Shown: positions 1 to 7,016, counted from the stretch's first letter. The stretch: DNA of 31,818 nucleotides from an uncultured Bacillaceae bacterium (GCA_937967685.1 CALBTX010000071.1:1-31818), one strand, 5' to 3'. A program made the numbers and translations. Notes: generated by a model not told the origin, from the sequence alone.

Positions 1-4
1 CTGC

Positions 5-334
5 TTAATGGTTGGTATTCGGCCGATACACGGGGGGATCACTCTTGGGATACGTTTTTGGCTGAGCTTCTTTTTCTTCCTCATCCAACATATAGGGAGG
101 ATCATCCAAGCGGACGAGAATGACATCACTGCCGATTCTAACAATATTCCTCCAGGGAATGACCACTTCTTCCCCGCTAGACAGCAACCCGAAAAACCTC
201 CCCCCTCCGGGACAGACAATGGCATCAACCCGACCATACTGCAAATTGATCTCCAAATCGACGATCGTGCCGAGTTTCTTGCCATCCAAAATGTTGACAA
301 CGTCTTTCGTTTGGAGTTCCGAAATTTTTAACAT
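5..334 (-). CDS. ylmC: YlmC/YmxH family PRC-barrel sporulation protein
   Basis: The 109-residue product is a small PRC-barrel-like protein. It opens with a conserved segment (MLKISELQTKDVVNILDGK) and contains the family's GRVDAIVCPGGG and VIPWRNIVRIGSDVILV stretches. The last ~25 residues are a charged, proline-rich tail that looks disordered. YlmC/YmxH proteins occur in spore formers and lie next to sigG in B. subtilis, as here; their biochemical role is not known to me. The gene is 205 bp downstream of sigG on the same strand and has a candidate promoter of its own in that gap. Family assignment rests on sequence resemblance and synteny and is fairly safe. The choice between the ylmC and ymxH names is by position only. 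Confidence 0.85.
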   Translation of the reverse strand: MLKISELQTKDVVNILDGKKLGTIVDLEINLQYGRVDAIVCPGGGRFFGLLSSGEEVVIPWRNIVRIGSDVILVRLDDPPYMLDEEEKEAQPKTYPKSDPPVYRPNTNH

Positions 335-429
335 GGAGCTTCCCCACCTGCACTCGAATGCTTGCTGCCGAACAGAAGATGAAATCTCTCAGCCGATATC
401 GAATGTTCTCTCCGTCGGATGTTTCTCTA

Positions 430-440
430 CTATTATATGT
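430..440 (-). promoter_or_regulatory. Candidate -10 element upstream of ylmC
   Basis: The minus strand reads CATATAAT at 432-439. This contains a perfect TATAAT and also resembles the CATA-type -10 of the mother-cell sigma factors (E/K). It lies about 95 nt upstream of the ylmC start. No convincing -35 for SigA is seen at 16-18 bp, so the sigma factor is undecided. Confidence 0.3.
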
Positions 441-539
441 ATGTGCAGAAAAAAATGTCCTCAAAAATCGGAAACTCCCTCTCTTTGAAAAAATTCAACA
501 AAACGTGGCACCCATTTAATGTGCGGAAAGGCCATCTGT

Positions 540-1322
540 TTAATGTGCCTGAACGTGTTTTTCCATTTGCATGATAGCCGCTTTTTCCAAACGGGAAACC
601 TGAGCCTGAGAAATACCGATCTCCTGGGCGACCTCCATCTGTGTTTTGCCTTCAAAAAATCTCATGGACAAAATCAGTTTTTCCCGATCATTCAAGCGGC
701 GCATCGCTTCTCTGAGGGCGATTTCTTCCACCCATTGATAATCCTTGTTTTTATCATCGCTGATTTGATCCATGACAAAAATAGGATCACCCCCGTCATG
801 GTAAATCGGCTCAAATAACGAGACGGGATCCTGAATGGCATCCAGGGCAAAAACAACGTCCTCCTTAGGCACGTTCAATGCTTCTGAAATTTCTTGTATG
901 GTTGGCTCCCGCGAATTTTCATTCGTTAAGCGGTCCCGAACTTGCAAAGCTTTATAGGCGATGTCCCGCAGCGAACGGGAGACGCGGATCGGATTGTTAT
1001 CGCGCAAATAACGGCGAATTTCACCGATGATCATCGGCACAGCGTACGTCGAAAACTTAACATTTTGACTTAAATCAAAGTTATCTATCGATTTCATAAG
1101 TCCGATGCAGCCCACTTGAAACAAATCGTCTACATATTCTCCCCGGTTATTAAAACGTTGTATGACACTTAATACCAAACGCAAATTACCATTGACCAGT
1201 TTCTCCCTGGCCGAATAATCCCCGTTCTGCAATTTCCTGAATAAAACGCGCATTTCTTCGTTAGTTAAGACAGGCAATTTGGACGTGTCCACGCCGCAGA
1301 TTTCCACTTTGTGTCTGGTCAT
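540..1322 (-). CDS. sigG: RNA polymerase sporulation sigma factor SigG (forespore, late)
   Basis: This 260-residue sigma-70 family protein directs late forespore transcription after engulfment. Length and sequence match SigG closely. It has the N-terminal KVEICGVDTSKLPVL segment, region 2 (DLFQVGCIGLMKSIDNFDL, then KFSTYAVPMIIGEIRRYLRD), region 3, and a region 4.2 helix-turn-helix (KTQMEVAQEIGISQAQVSRLEKAA). The region 1.2/2.1 segment reads LVNGNLR, with Asn where SigE has Glu (LIERNLR); as I recall, this position influences binding of the anti-sigma factor CsfB/Gin. The ATG is preceded by AGGAGGG with normal spacing. It follows sigE by 105 bp, and the leader folds into a hairpin that covers the ribosome binding site (separate entry). 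Confidence 0.98.
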   Translation of the reverse strand: MTRHKVEICGVDTSKLPVLTNEEMRVLFRKLQNGDYSAREKLVNGNLRLVLSVIQRFNNRGEYVDDLFQVGCIGLMKSIDNFDLSQNVKFSTYAVPMIIGEIRRYLRDNNPIRVSRSLRDIAYKALQVRDRLTNENSREPTIQEISEALNVPKEDVVFALDAIQDPVSLFEPIYHDGGDPIFVMDQISDDKNKDYQWVEEIALREAMRRLNDREKLILSMRFFEGKTQMEVAQEIGISQAQVSRLEKAAIMQMEKHVQAH

Positions 1323-1329
1323 TATGTCA

Positions 1330-1377
1330 TTCCCTCCTGGGTGGAGCTACTTAAAGTCAGTATCTCCCCCAAGGGAA
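1330..1377 (-). promoter_or_regulatory. sigG 5' leader hairpin occluding the ribosome binding site
   Basis: The minus-strand RNA just upstream of sigG can form a long interrupted hairpin. From the base, TTCCCTT (1371-1377) pairs with GAGGGAA (1330-1336), and then GGG pairs with CCC. The apical stem GGAG-A-TACT (1359-1367) pairs with AGTA-G-CTCC (1343-1351), closing a 7-nt loop. The 3' arm contains the AGGAGGG Shine-Dalgarno sequence (1332-1338), so the fold would hide it. I recall a sigG leader hairpin that limits expression being reported in B. subtilis, so this is likely conserved regulation. Folding energy was not computed. Confidence 0.7.
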
Positions 1378-1427
1378 AAATTATGCACCTGAAACCGAAC
1401 GGATCAGATGCCGAATATTCATCCAAC

Positions 1428-2150
1428 TTACACCATTTTATTGAATTCTTTACGCAGTCTTTTGATGATCCTTTTTTCCAGTCTGGAAATGTAAGACTGG
1501 GAAATGCCGAGCAGATCAGCCACATCTTTTTGCGTTTTTTCTTCACCGTCTTTTAGGCCGAAACGCAGCTCCATAATCGTTTTTTCCCGCTCAGACAATT
1601 TGTGCAGTGCCTTATGCAGCAACTTTTTCTCCACTTCTTCTTCAATGCTGCGGTCGATGATATCGTTTTCCGTACCCAAAACATCGGACAACAGCAGTTC
1701 GTTGCCGTCCCAGTCAATGTTCAAAGGTTCATCAAAGGAAACTTCCGACCGAACCTTGTTGTTACGGCGCAAAAACATCAAAATTTCGTTTTCTATACAC
1801 CGTGAAGCATAAGTGGCCAGTTTGATCTTTTTTTCGGGATCAAACGTGTTCACCGCTTTGATTAAACCGATCGTGCCGATGCTGACCAAATCCTCAATAT
1901 TGATCCCGGTGTTTTCAAATTTGCGAGCGATGTACACGACAAGACGCAAGTTGCGTTCAATTAACATCGCCCTGACGGCACTGTCGCCGGAAGACAACTT
2001 GGATAATAAATGCGCTTCTTCTTCCCTTGTTAACGGCGGAGGCAGTGCCTCGCTTCCGCCAATATAATAAATCTCCTCTGCTTTTAACCCTAGTGCCATC
2101 AAAATGCGATACCACAACAACATCATCTGCAATTTAAGTTTCACAAACAA
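1428..2150 (-). CDS. sigE: RNA polymerase sporulation sigma factor SigE precursor (early mother cell)
   Basis: This 240-residue pro-SigE runs early mother-cell transcription once SpoIIGA removes its pro-sequence. The hydrophobic/basic pro-region (LLWYRILMALGLKAEE) is followed by IYYIGGSEALPPPL, where B. subtilis is cut between the two tyrosines (here about residues 28/29). Region 2 (ENTGINIEDLVSIGTIGLIKAVNTF, KLATYASRCIENEILMFLRR) and the region 4 helix-turn-helix (KTQKDVADLLGISQSYISRLEKR) are intact. The start is TTG, placed 8 nt after AAGGAGG and immediately after the spoIIGA stop codon. An in-frame GTG two codons later is possible but has worse spacing (14 nt). The tight junction fits translational coupling of protease and substrate. 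Confidence 0.98.
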   Translation of the reverse strand: MFVKLKLQMMLLWYRILMALGLKAEEIYYIGGSEALPPPLTREEEAHLLSKLSSGDSAVRAMLIERNLRLVVYIARKFENTGINIEDLVSIGTIGLIKAVNTFDPEKKIKLATYASRCIENEILMFLRRNNKVRSEVSFDEPLNIDWDGNELLLSDVLGTENDIIDRSIEEEVEKKLLHKALHKLSEREKTIMELRFGLKDGEEKTQKDVADLLGISQSYISRLEKRIIKRLRKEFNKMV

Positions 2151-3122
2151 TTACATCGCCTCCTTGTTCGAATGAAGATCTATTTGATATTCCTCCTGAA
2201 GCAGTTCAGGATGAACGATCGCCTGAAATGAACCATCTCCAAAGGCCTGTTTATTCATGCCGATGAGCACCCGATCGACCGCCCAGTGCGGCTTCACCCC
2301 GTCGTTTCCTTGGCCTGTCCGCTGCTTCCAAATTTCAACGCAGTCCGGTTTAAACGCAACCAGCAGCTCCATCTGTTGCCTGATCCCTCGATAAGGGATG
2401 ATCCGTAAGTTGGACAGCCACTCCTCGGGTAAATTCAGTTCGTCCAGGCGCTGTATGTTTTGCTCATCCAGAAAGATTTCCAGCACATCTTTTGGCAACA
2501 CTTTTTTCAACACCGACGCTTCCACGAGCATCACCGGCGTTTTTGTCAGTGGATCGGTCAATAAATTGCCGGTGTCCACAAGACCCTGACAGGAAACGTG
2601 CGCCTCGCCGACATGTATGTTCACTCCGACAAGCAAATGCTCCTTTGACTTTCGTTGTCGGAGATCGTTCCAGCGGGAATGAGTGAACCAAAACATGAGC
2701 GGAAAACCGATGATGACAAACCACCAGGAGACGATATCGCCGTAACCGGACCCTTGAGTGGCCACCATCCCCTGAACGAGCTCATGCTGGCTTCGCAAAA
2801 AATAGTGAACAGCAAGCAGGCCGCCGCCCGTCACAAATGAAACAAAATAAAAAGTGAACAGCAAAGCCGCGTAACGTAGAATTGTGCCGTAACCGAAAGC
2901 CGTCCAGACGATCACACAGGCGAGAACAAGCTTGACAACGGATGTATAGTAGGGCTGCAAGGGTGGTAAAAATAGAAAAAGGACATACCCGGACCCTATG
3001 GCGGCCGCTGCAGCAAGCCGCCATTTTTTAAACGGCGTTTTGCGAAAGAGGGCTGTCATCCAAAGCAACAAATAATCGATGCCAAAATTTAGCAGCCAGA
3101 TCAGGTCCAGATAGAGGAACAT
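2151..3122 (-). CDS. spoIIGA: SpoIIGA, membrane aspartic protease that processes pro-SigE
   Basis: The 323-residue product has an N-terminal half with about five hydrophobic membrane segments (first LDLIWLLNFGIDYLLLWMTALF) and a C-terminal cytoplasmic protease domain. The catalytic motif LVDTGNLLTDPLTKTPVM places the active-site Asp at residue 183 from this start, the same number as in B. subtilis SpoIIGA. A conserved LRIIPYRG follows. The start chosen is the ATG at 3122, preceded by AGGAGGG with 9-nt spacing. A longer frame reaches 3176, but its extra 18 residues (MMDGSVILFSLMYRRAYG) are unlike the family and would begin upstream of the predicted -10. SpoIIGA acts in the septal membrane and is triggered by SpoIIR. 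Confidence 0.97.
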   Translation of the reverse strand: MFLYLDLIWLLNFGIDYLLLWMTALFRKTPFKKWRLAAAAAIGSGYVLFLFLPPLQPYYTSVVKLVLACVIVWTAFGYGTILRYAALLFTFYFVSFVTGGGLLAVHYFLRSQHELVQGMVATQGSGYGDIVSWWFVIIGFPLMFWFTHSRWNDLRQRKSKEHLLVGVNIHVGEAHVSCQGLVDTGNLLTDPLTKTPVMLVEASVLKKVLPKDVLEIFLDEQNIQRLDELNLPEEWLSNLRIIPYRGIRQQMELLVAFKPDCVEIWKQRTGQGNDGVKPHWAVDRVLIGMNKQAFGDGSFQAIVHPELLQEEYQIDLHSNKEAM

Positions 3123-3153
3123 CCCGTAGGCCCTCCTGTACATAAGTGAGAAC

Positions 3154-3187
3154 AGTATAACGGATCCATCCATCAAAAGCTGTTGAA
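3154..3187 (-). promoter_or_regulatory. spoIIG-type promoter (SigA plus Spo0A) with 22-bp spacer
   Basis: The minus strand has TATACT as -10 (3154-3159) and TTCAAC as -35 (3182-3187), separated by 22 bp. The B. subtilis spoIIG promoter has the same abnormal spacing and needs Spo0A~P. The -35 overlaps a Spo0A-box-like heptamer, TGTTGAA on the plus strand (3181-3187; consensus TGTCGAA, one mismatch). The predicted 5' leader is about 25 nt and carries the spoIIGA ribosome binding site. Confidence 0.65.
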
Positions 3188-3235
3188 TTTTGCCTACTTG
3201 TCCTTCATTTTTTTAGCAAAAATGTACGGAATGTG

Positions 3236-3243
3236 TTGTCGAA
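3236..3243 (+). promoter_or_regulatory. Upstream Spo0A box (perfect TTGTCGAA)
   Basis: TTGTCGAA on the plus strand contains a perfect 0A box. It lies 56 bp upstream of the box that overlaps the spoIIGA -35 and in the same orientation. This resembles the two-site arrangement at B. subtilis spoIIG. It is a short motif, so support comes mainly from its position. Confidence 0.6.
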
Positions 3244-3286
3244 TACCGCATATAGAAAATTGTATTCTCCATTCGTCCAGACTAGA

Positions 3287-3316
3287 ACTTGATTTTGAAG
3301 AAAAATCAAGTATAAT
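3287..3316 (+). promoter_or_regulatory. Promoter of the argS2-like gene with overlapping 10-bp palindrome
   Basis: TTGATT (3289-3294), a 16-bp spacer and a perfect TATAAT (3311-3316) form a good SigA promoter facing the synthetase gene. A perfect inverted repeat, ACTTGATTTT (3287-3296) and AAAATCAAGT (3302-3311) around 5 bp, spans the -35 and spacer and touches the -10. This placement suits a dimeric repressor that blocks polymerase. No repressor gene is evident nearby. Confidence 0.65.
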
Positions 3317-3336
3317 ACTAGGGAAAGTTATCCAGG

Positions 3337-3410
3337 TTGAAAGCTTGATACATATCAGTTTCAATCAAATCGTGCCAAACCTCTTGTCTTCCATGCCGGA
3401 CGGGAGGTTT
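3337..3410 (+). promoter_or_regulatory. Structured leader (two hairpins) of the argS2-like mRNA
   Basis: The ~100-nt leader has two inverted repeats. The first is TTGAAA-3-TGAT-4-ATCA-1-TTTCAA (3337-3364). The second is AAACCTC (3377-3383) with GAGGTTT (3404-3410), plus an inner GTC/GAC pairing. The second stem is followed by a short T-rich stretch. I do not see a T-box AGGGTGGNACCGCG motif, so this is not a recognised T-box leader. The hairpins could act in attenuation or mRNA stability, or be incidental. Confidence 0.4.
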
Positions 3411-3427
3411 TATACATTGGGGGTTTA

Positions 3428-5125
3428 ATGATGCGGAAAAAAGTCATACAAGTCTTACAACACTTCGTCGATGTACCCGAATCTGAGCTGCGCGAACTGT
3501 TGGAATCACCTCCGTCCAGAGATAAAGGGGACATCGCTTTGCCTTGTTTTCAATTCGCCAAAAAACGGCGTCAATCACCGGTGCAAATTGCCCAGGAACT
3601 GGCTGAGCGCCTGGCGGACACCGCATTAACAGGCAGCGGCATCGCCAAGGTGGTGCCGATGGGACCGTATGTCAATTTTTTCTTTGATCGCCAACAATGG
3701 ACACTTCGTCTGCTCCAAAGCGATATGAGGCAACAGCTTCAGGATGTCCAAATCGGCACCGGAAAAACGGTCGTTGTAGAATACTCATCCCCGAACATTG
3801 CCAAACATTTCAAACTGTATCACATCCGCTCGACAATGATCGGTCAGGCCCTGGCCAATACGTATGCGGCCCTCGGCTATCATGTGGAGAGAATCAATCA
3901 TCTTGGAGATTGGGGCACCCAATTCGGCAAATTGATGGCCGCTTATTTTAAATGGGGAAACGAAGAACAAATCAAGGCCAACCCGATTTCTGAACTTGTT
4001 GATCTGTACGTCCGCTTTCATGAGGAGGCTGAAAAAAATCCGCAATTGGAAGAAGAGGGACGACGCTGGTTTAAAAAACTTGAAGAAGGCGATCAAGAAG
4101 CATTGAGCTTGTGGCAATGGTTTAAGGATGAAAGTTTGAAAGAGTTTAACAAAATCTATGCCTTATTAGGTGTGCAGTTCGATCACTACCTGGGGGAAAG
4201 TTTTTACGGAAATAAAATGGAAGACATTATCCGCGAGTTAGAAGCGAAAGACTTGTTAGAGGAAAGTGAAGGGGCGCTAGTCGTTCGCTTGGACGAGAAA
4301 AATATACCGCCTTGTATCATCCAGAAAAAAGACGGTGCTTCTATTTATGCCACACGGGACATCGCTGCCGCCATTTACCGCTATGAGCAGTTTCATCCGG
4401 TCAAAATGCTTTATGTCGTTGACCAGAGACAAGCCTTGCATTTCCAGCAAGTGTTTTCCGTCATCAAAAAAATGGGTTACGACTTTGCCGATGATTGTGA
4501 GCACATCGCTTTCGGAATCATGAAAATTGACGGTGAAATCGGCTCAACCCGAAAGGGAAAAGGTTTGTTGCTCGATCAAGTCCTGGAACACGCCGTTGAC
4601 AAAGCCAGACAAATCATTGAACAGAAAAACCCTAATCTGGAGGATAAACAGCGTGTCGCCAAAGCGATCGGAACCGGGGCCATCATCTTTAATGATTTGA
4701 AACATCATCGTACACATGAAGTCGATTTCCGTTGGGATGAAGCCTTCAATTTTGAAGGGAAAACGGGACCGTACGTGCAATACACACATGCCCGCATTTG
4801 CAGTCTCTTGCGCCGAGCTGACGAAGCCGACAAAACACCTGTAGCCCATCCCGTATTTGAAAAAGATGAGGTCTGGGAACTGATTTACCAGCTCCAGCAA
4901 TATCCGGCCGTACTGGTCGAAACAACCGAAAAAGATGATCCTTCTCAAATTGCCGGATTCTTATTGGACCTTTGTCAACTGTTTAATCGTTTTTATGCCA
5001 AGGAAAGAATTTTCGTCGATGATACGGATGAACGCCGGGCCAAATTGGCCATCTGTCAAAAGGTGGCCCAAGTGCTCAAACACGGCCTGCAGATGTTAAC
5101 CATTCAAGCACCAGAAGCGATTTAA
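3428..5125 (+). CDS. Divergent arginyl-tRNA synthetase of the ArgS2 type
   Basis: The 565-residue product aligns end to end with the ArgS2 form of arginine-tRNA ligase found in some Bacillus (about 560 residues). It has an N-terminal Add-1 domain (GDIALPCFQFAKKR), a class I catalytic core (RINHLGDWGTQFGKL, LYVRFHEEAEKNP, DGASIYATRDIAAAIYRYE) and a C-terminal DALR helical domain (FEGKTGPYVQYTHARICSLLRR). Key motifs are altered. The HIGH position reads K-L-Y-H (residues 129-132; usual form xxGH) after SPNIAKH, and the KMSK loop reads GEIGSTRKG (369-377; usual form GKKMSTRKG). Lys126, the lysine before HIGH that can replace the KMSK lysine in many ArgRS enzymes, is kept. It stands alone on the plus strand with its own promoter. 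It could be an active second ArgRS or a paralogue with another role. Confidence 0.88.
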   Translation: MMRKKVIQVLQHFVDVPESELRELLESPPSRDKGDIALPCFQFAKKRRQSPVQIAQELAERLADTALTGSGIAKVVPMGPYVNFFFDRQQWTLRLLQSDMRQQLQDVQIGTGKTVVVEYSSPNIAKHFKLYHIRSTMIGQALANTYAALGYHVERINHLGDWGTQFGKLMAAYFKWGNEEQIKANPISELVDLYVRFHEEAEKNPQLEEEGRRWFKKLEEGDQEALSLWQWFKDESLKEFNKIYALLGVQFDHYLGESFYGNKMEDIIRELEAKDLLEESEGALVVRLDEKNIPPCIIQKKDGASIYATRDIAAAIYRYEQFHPVKMLYVVDQRQALHFQQVFSVIKKMGYDFADDCEHIAFGIMKIDGEIGSTRKGKGLLLDQVLEHAVDKARQIIEQKNPNLEDKQRVAKAIGTGAIIFNDLKHHRTHEVDFRWDEAFNFEGKTGPYVQYTHARICSLLRRADEADKTPVAHPVFEKDEVWELIYQLQQYPAVLVETTEKDDPSQIAGFLLDLCQLFNRFYAKERIFVDDTDERRAKLAICQKVAQVLKHGLQMLTIQAPEAI

Positions 5126-5637
5126 GGTGATTTGCGCACATCAAGCTGGCTCATCAGTTTATTCGTCTCTTTTCTTTTGGCAATTCTGGCCGCTCTCCGT
5201 TTTTCCCGGTCTGTATAGACCAGTCTTTGTTCTTCTGTTTCGGGATACACCTCAGGCACTTCCGTCGGCCGGCCTTGTTCATCCAGGGCCACAAAGGTGA
5301 GGAAGGATATGGCGGCCACAGATCGTTCACCGCTGAGCGTATCTTCTGTGATGATTTTGGCAAAGACTTCAATCGATGTCCGGCCCACGGAAGATACGTA
5401 CGCCTCGATGTCCACGATATGGCCGCTTAAGATCGGCCTGTGAAAATGAACGCCGTCATTGGAAGCTGTTACACAGTCCTTTTTTGAGTGACGTCTGGCC
5501 GCTATTGCGGCCAGTTCGTCTATATATTTCATTAACAAACCGCCAAATAAAGTATCGTGGTTGTTCGTGTCTCCGGGCAGAACAATTTTGGTCAATGTTG
5601 TATAAGAGGCACTCATCGGGATTTTTGTACGACTCAA
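5122..5637 (-). CDS. Acyl-CoA thioesterase, YkhA-like hotdog fold
   Basis: This 171-residue single-hotdog protein resembles cytosolic acyl-CoA hydrolases such as B. subtilis YkhA, which cleave acyl-CoA to free acid and CoA. The signature PGDTNNHDTLFGGLLMKYID contains the conserved Asn/Asp and GG that open the hotdog helix. It is followed by a strand region (GHIVDIEAYVSSVGRTSIEVF) and a basic tail (REKRRAARIAKRK). The start is inferred as TTG at 5637, because GGAAGGGAG lies 9 nt upstream and the length then matches YkhA. Two in-frame ATGs (5682, 5616) have no ribosome binding site. It is probably cotranscribed with the ATPase gene 62 bp upstream. Its stop codon overlaps the convergent synthetase stop by 3-4 bases. 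Confidence 0.88.
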   Translation of the reverse strand: MSRTKIPMSASYTTLTKIVLPGDTNNHDTLFGGLLMKYIDELAAIAARRHSKKDCVTASNDGVHFHRPILSGHIVDIEAYVSSVGRTSIEVFAKIITEDTLSGERSVAAISFLTFVALDEQGRPTEVPEVYPETEEQRLVYTDREKRRAARIAKRKETNKLMSQLDVRKSP

Positions 5638-5699
5638 TTCAGCTGGCTCCCTTCCTGATTCTACGGCACGAATTTGGCACATCTGAAGCGCTGTTCCGG

Positions 5700-6797
5700 T
5701 TAAGTGCGATTGGCTAACATGTTTATCGTATCCACTATATTTTCCTTTATTTCATCCACTTTCGTCAAATCGACAGCCCGGGCATAGATCGATGCTAATG
5801 AATCTCGAACTTGTTTCGCTTTGGCAATCATTTGTACCGCCTGTTTTGTTTCCGTTTTATATTGGCGGAATGTTTGCTGCAACTCATCATGGTAGAGCCG
5901 ATCGATATTTTGCGTATGACTAAGTTCATACAGATCGACGACTTCATCTCCTGCGCGCACAGGGTCAATCGGGTGAGGATCAGTTCCGTCGAGAACAGCC
6001 GCTTTCAAAGCGGGAATGATGACCATGTCCACACTTTCAGGATCAAAGGAACATTGATAAATGTCTGTATCAAGACCATTGGCCATAGATTCGGCGGCCA
6101 ATTTTTTTAACAGCGTCGATTTCCCGGAGCCCGGCTTGCCTTTTAAAATGATTCTCGTAGTCATATTTTCGGTCAATTCATCAATAAAATGAACCACCCC
6201 GTTCGCTGTCGCCGCTCCGAAAAACCTTTTGCGTACCCGCGGGTTTTTTTCGATCTGTTTGCCGAGAAATAGACGATGAAGCAATTGTGTGGTGAAACGG
6301 TTCACCCGATCAAAATCAATACCTTGGGCATAAATGGCCTCTCTCTGCAAATGGATTTCTTTGGCCTTGGCAAAATGTGCGAACGCTTTTTCCAACCGTG
6401 TCTGCATTTCATCGAACAAACGGATGATTTCCTCCCGTCTTTGATTCAACGAAACGGCGTCCCAACAATGACCCAAGTAAATCATCTCTTCCACAGCTCC
6501 GGGATACTTGATTTGAAATTGATGCGGGTAGTTGCCGCTCACGATGCCGACGCCGATTTCCGGAGCGATCAGTCCATCCAACTTCTGTTCGTCCAACGAA
6601 TTGTGGACATACTCCAAATCGCAGCCATTGGCCGACAGCCTGTTTCCAACAGCATGAATCAGAGATGATATGCCTGTTCCCGGGGCACCAGTGATAATAT
6701 ACAATTTTTGCAAATTTTGAAGGTTCGTATCCCATAACGAATAGAATCCCGCGGACGTATTGCCGCTGGCAAAAAAGTGTTTTATCTGACCAGTCAC
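5700..6797 (-). CDS. Tandem P-loop ATPase of the PRK06851 type, function unknown
   Basis: The 365-residue protein is an internal duplication of a P-loop NTPase domain. Each half has the order FF-x-GN/AT, Walker A, an I(A/I)P-x(L/I)xxxI(V/L)DGxxPH segment, and a helical tail ending in an IYA-x-G/A-x-D motif. The second Walker A is canonical (GKPGSGKST, 220-228). The first is GAPGTGISS (37-45), with Ile43 in place of the invariant lysine, so only the second site is expected to bind and hydrolyse nucleotide normally. Homologues in Bacillus are annotated only as hypothetical ATPases. The start is GTG, preceded by GAAAGGACGG. It follows the ftsZ terminator. A TGAATA hexamer (6912-6917, minus strand) is a weak candidate forespore-type -35. 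Function is not assigned. Confidence 0.8.
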   Translation of the reverse strand: MTGQIKHFFASGNTSAGFYSLWDTNLQNLQKLYIITGAPGTGISSLIHAVGNRLSANGCDLEYVHNSLDEQKLDGLIAPEIGVGIVSGNYPHQFQIKYPGAVEEMIYLGHCWDAVSLNQRREEIIRLFDEMQTRLEKAFAHFAKAKEIHLQREAIYAQGIDFDRVNRFTTQLLHRLFLGKQIEKNPRVRKRFFGAATANGVVHFIDELTENMTTRIILKGKPGSGKSTLLKKLAAESMANGLDTDIYQCSFDPESVDMVIIPALKAAVLDGTDPHPIDPVRAGDEVVDLYELSHTQNIDRLYHDELQQTFRQYKTETKQAVQMIAKAKQVRDSLASIYARAVDLTKVDEIKENIVDTINMLANRT

Positions 6798-6941
6798 TTT
6801 AAAACCGTCCTTTCAATGATAGATCAATGGTTCTGACCAATCTTAACCATCCCGTCATCCCCTGCAGGCACTGTCCCTTCCTTGCACATAGTCATGTGCC
6901 CAATTTCAGCTTATTCACGGATTCAGGTGAAAGTGTGTAAT

Positions 6942-7000
6942 AAAAACGCTCCCTTTTAGGTGAACAGGTTGAATTGAACCTGTCTGCCTAAAAGGGAGCG
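6942..7000 (-). terminator. Strong intrinsic terminator after ftsZ
   Basis: A perfect 14-bp outer stem, CGCTCCCTTTTAGG (6947-6960) with CCTAAAAGGGAGCG (6987-7000), encloses a second perfect stem, ACAGGTT/AACCTGT. On the minus strand it is followed by TTTTT (6942-6946). It lies 17 nt past the ftsZ stop and should isolate the dcw cluster from the ATPase gene. Confidence 0.95.
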
Positions 7001-7016
7001 CATGAAGGGATCAAAT

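Noticed and set aside
488..505. TTGAA/TTCAA hairpin after sigG as terminator
   Set aside because: The stem is short and entirely A/T-rich, with no GC base pairs at its base and no distinct T-tract beyond the loop.
2151..3176. Longer spoIIGA start at 3176
   Set aside because: The start would lie upstream of the predicted spoIIG -10, has no ribosome binding site and adds residues unlike the family; ATG at 3122 has an ideal site.
3317..3427. T-box riboswitch in front of the argS2-like gene
   Set aside because: No AGGGTGGNACCGCG sequence, specifier stem or clear terminator/antiterminator pair could be found; only simple hairpins are present.
6884..6899. GCACAT/ATGTGC inverted repeat upstream of the ATPase gene as a regulator site
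   Set aside because: It is only a 6-bp palindrome with no link to a clear promoter; such repeats are expected by chance.
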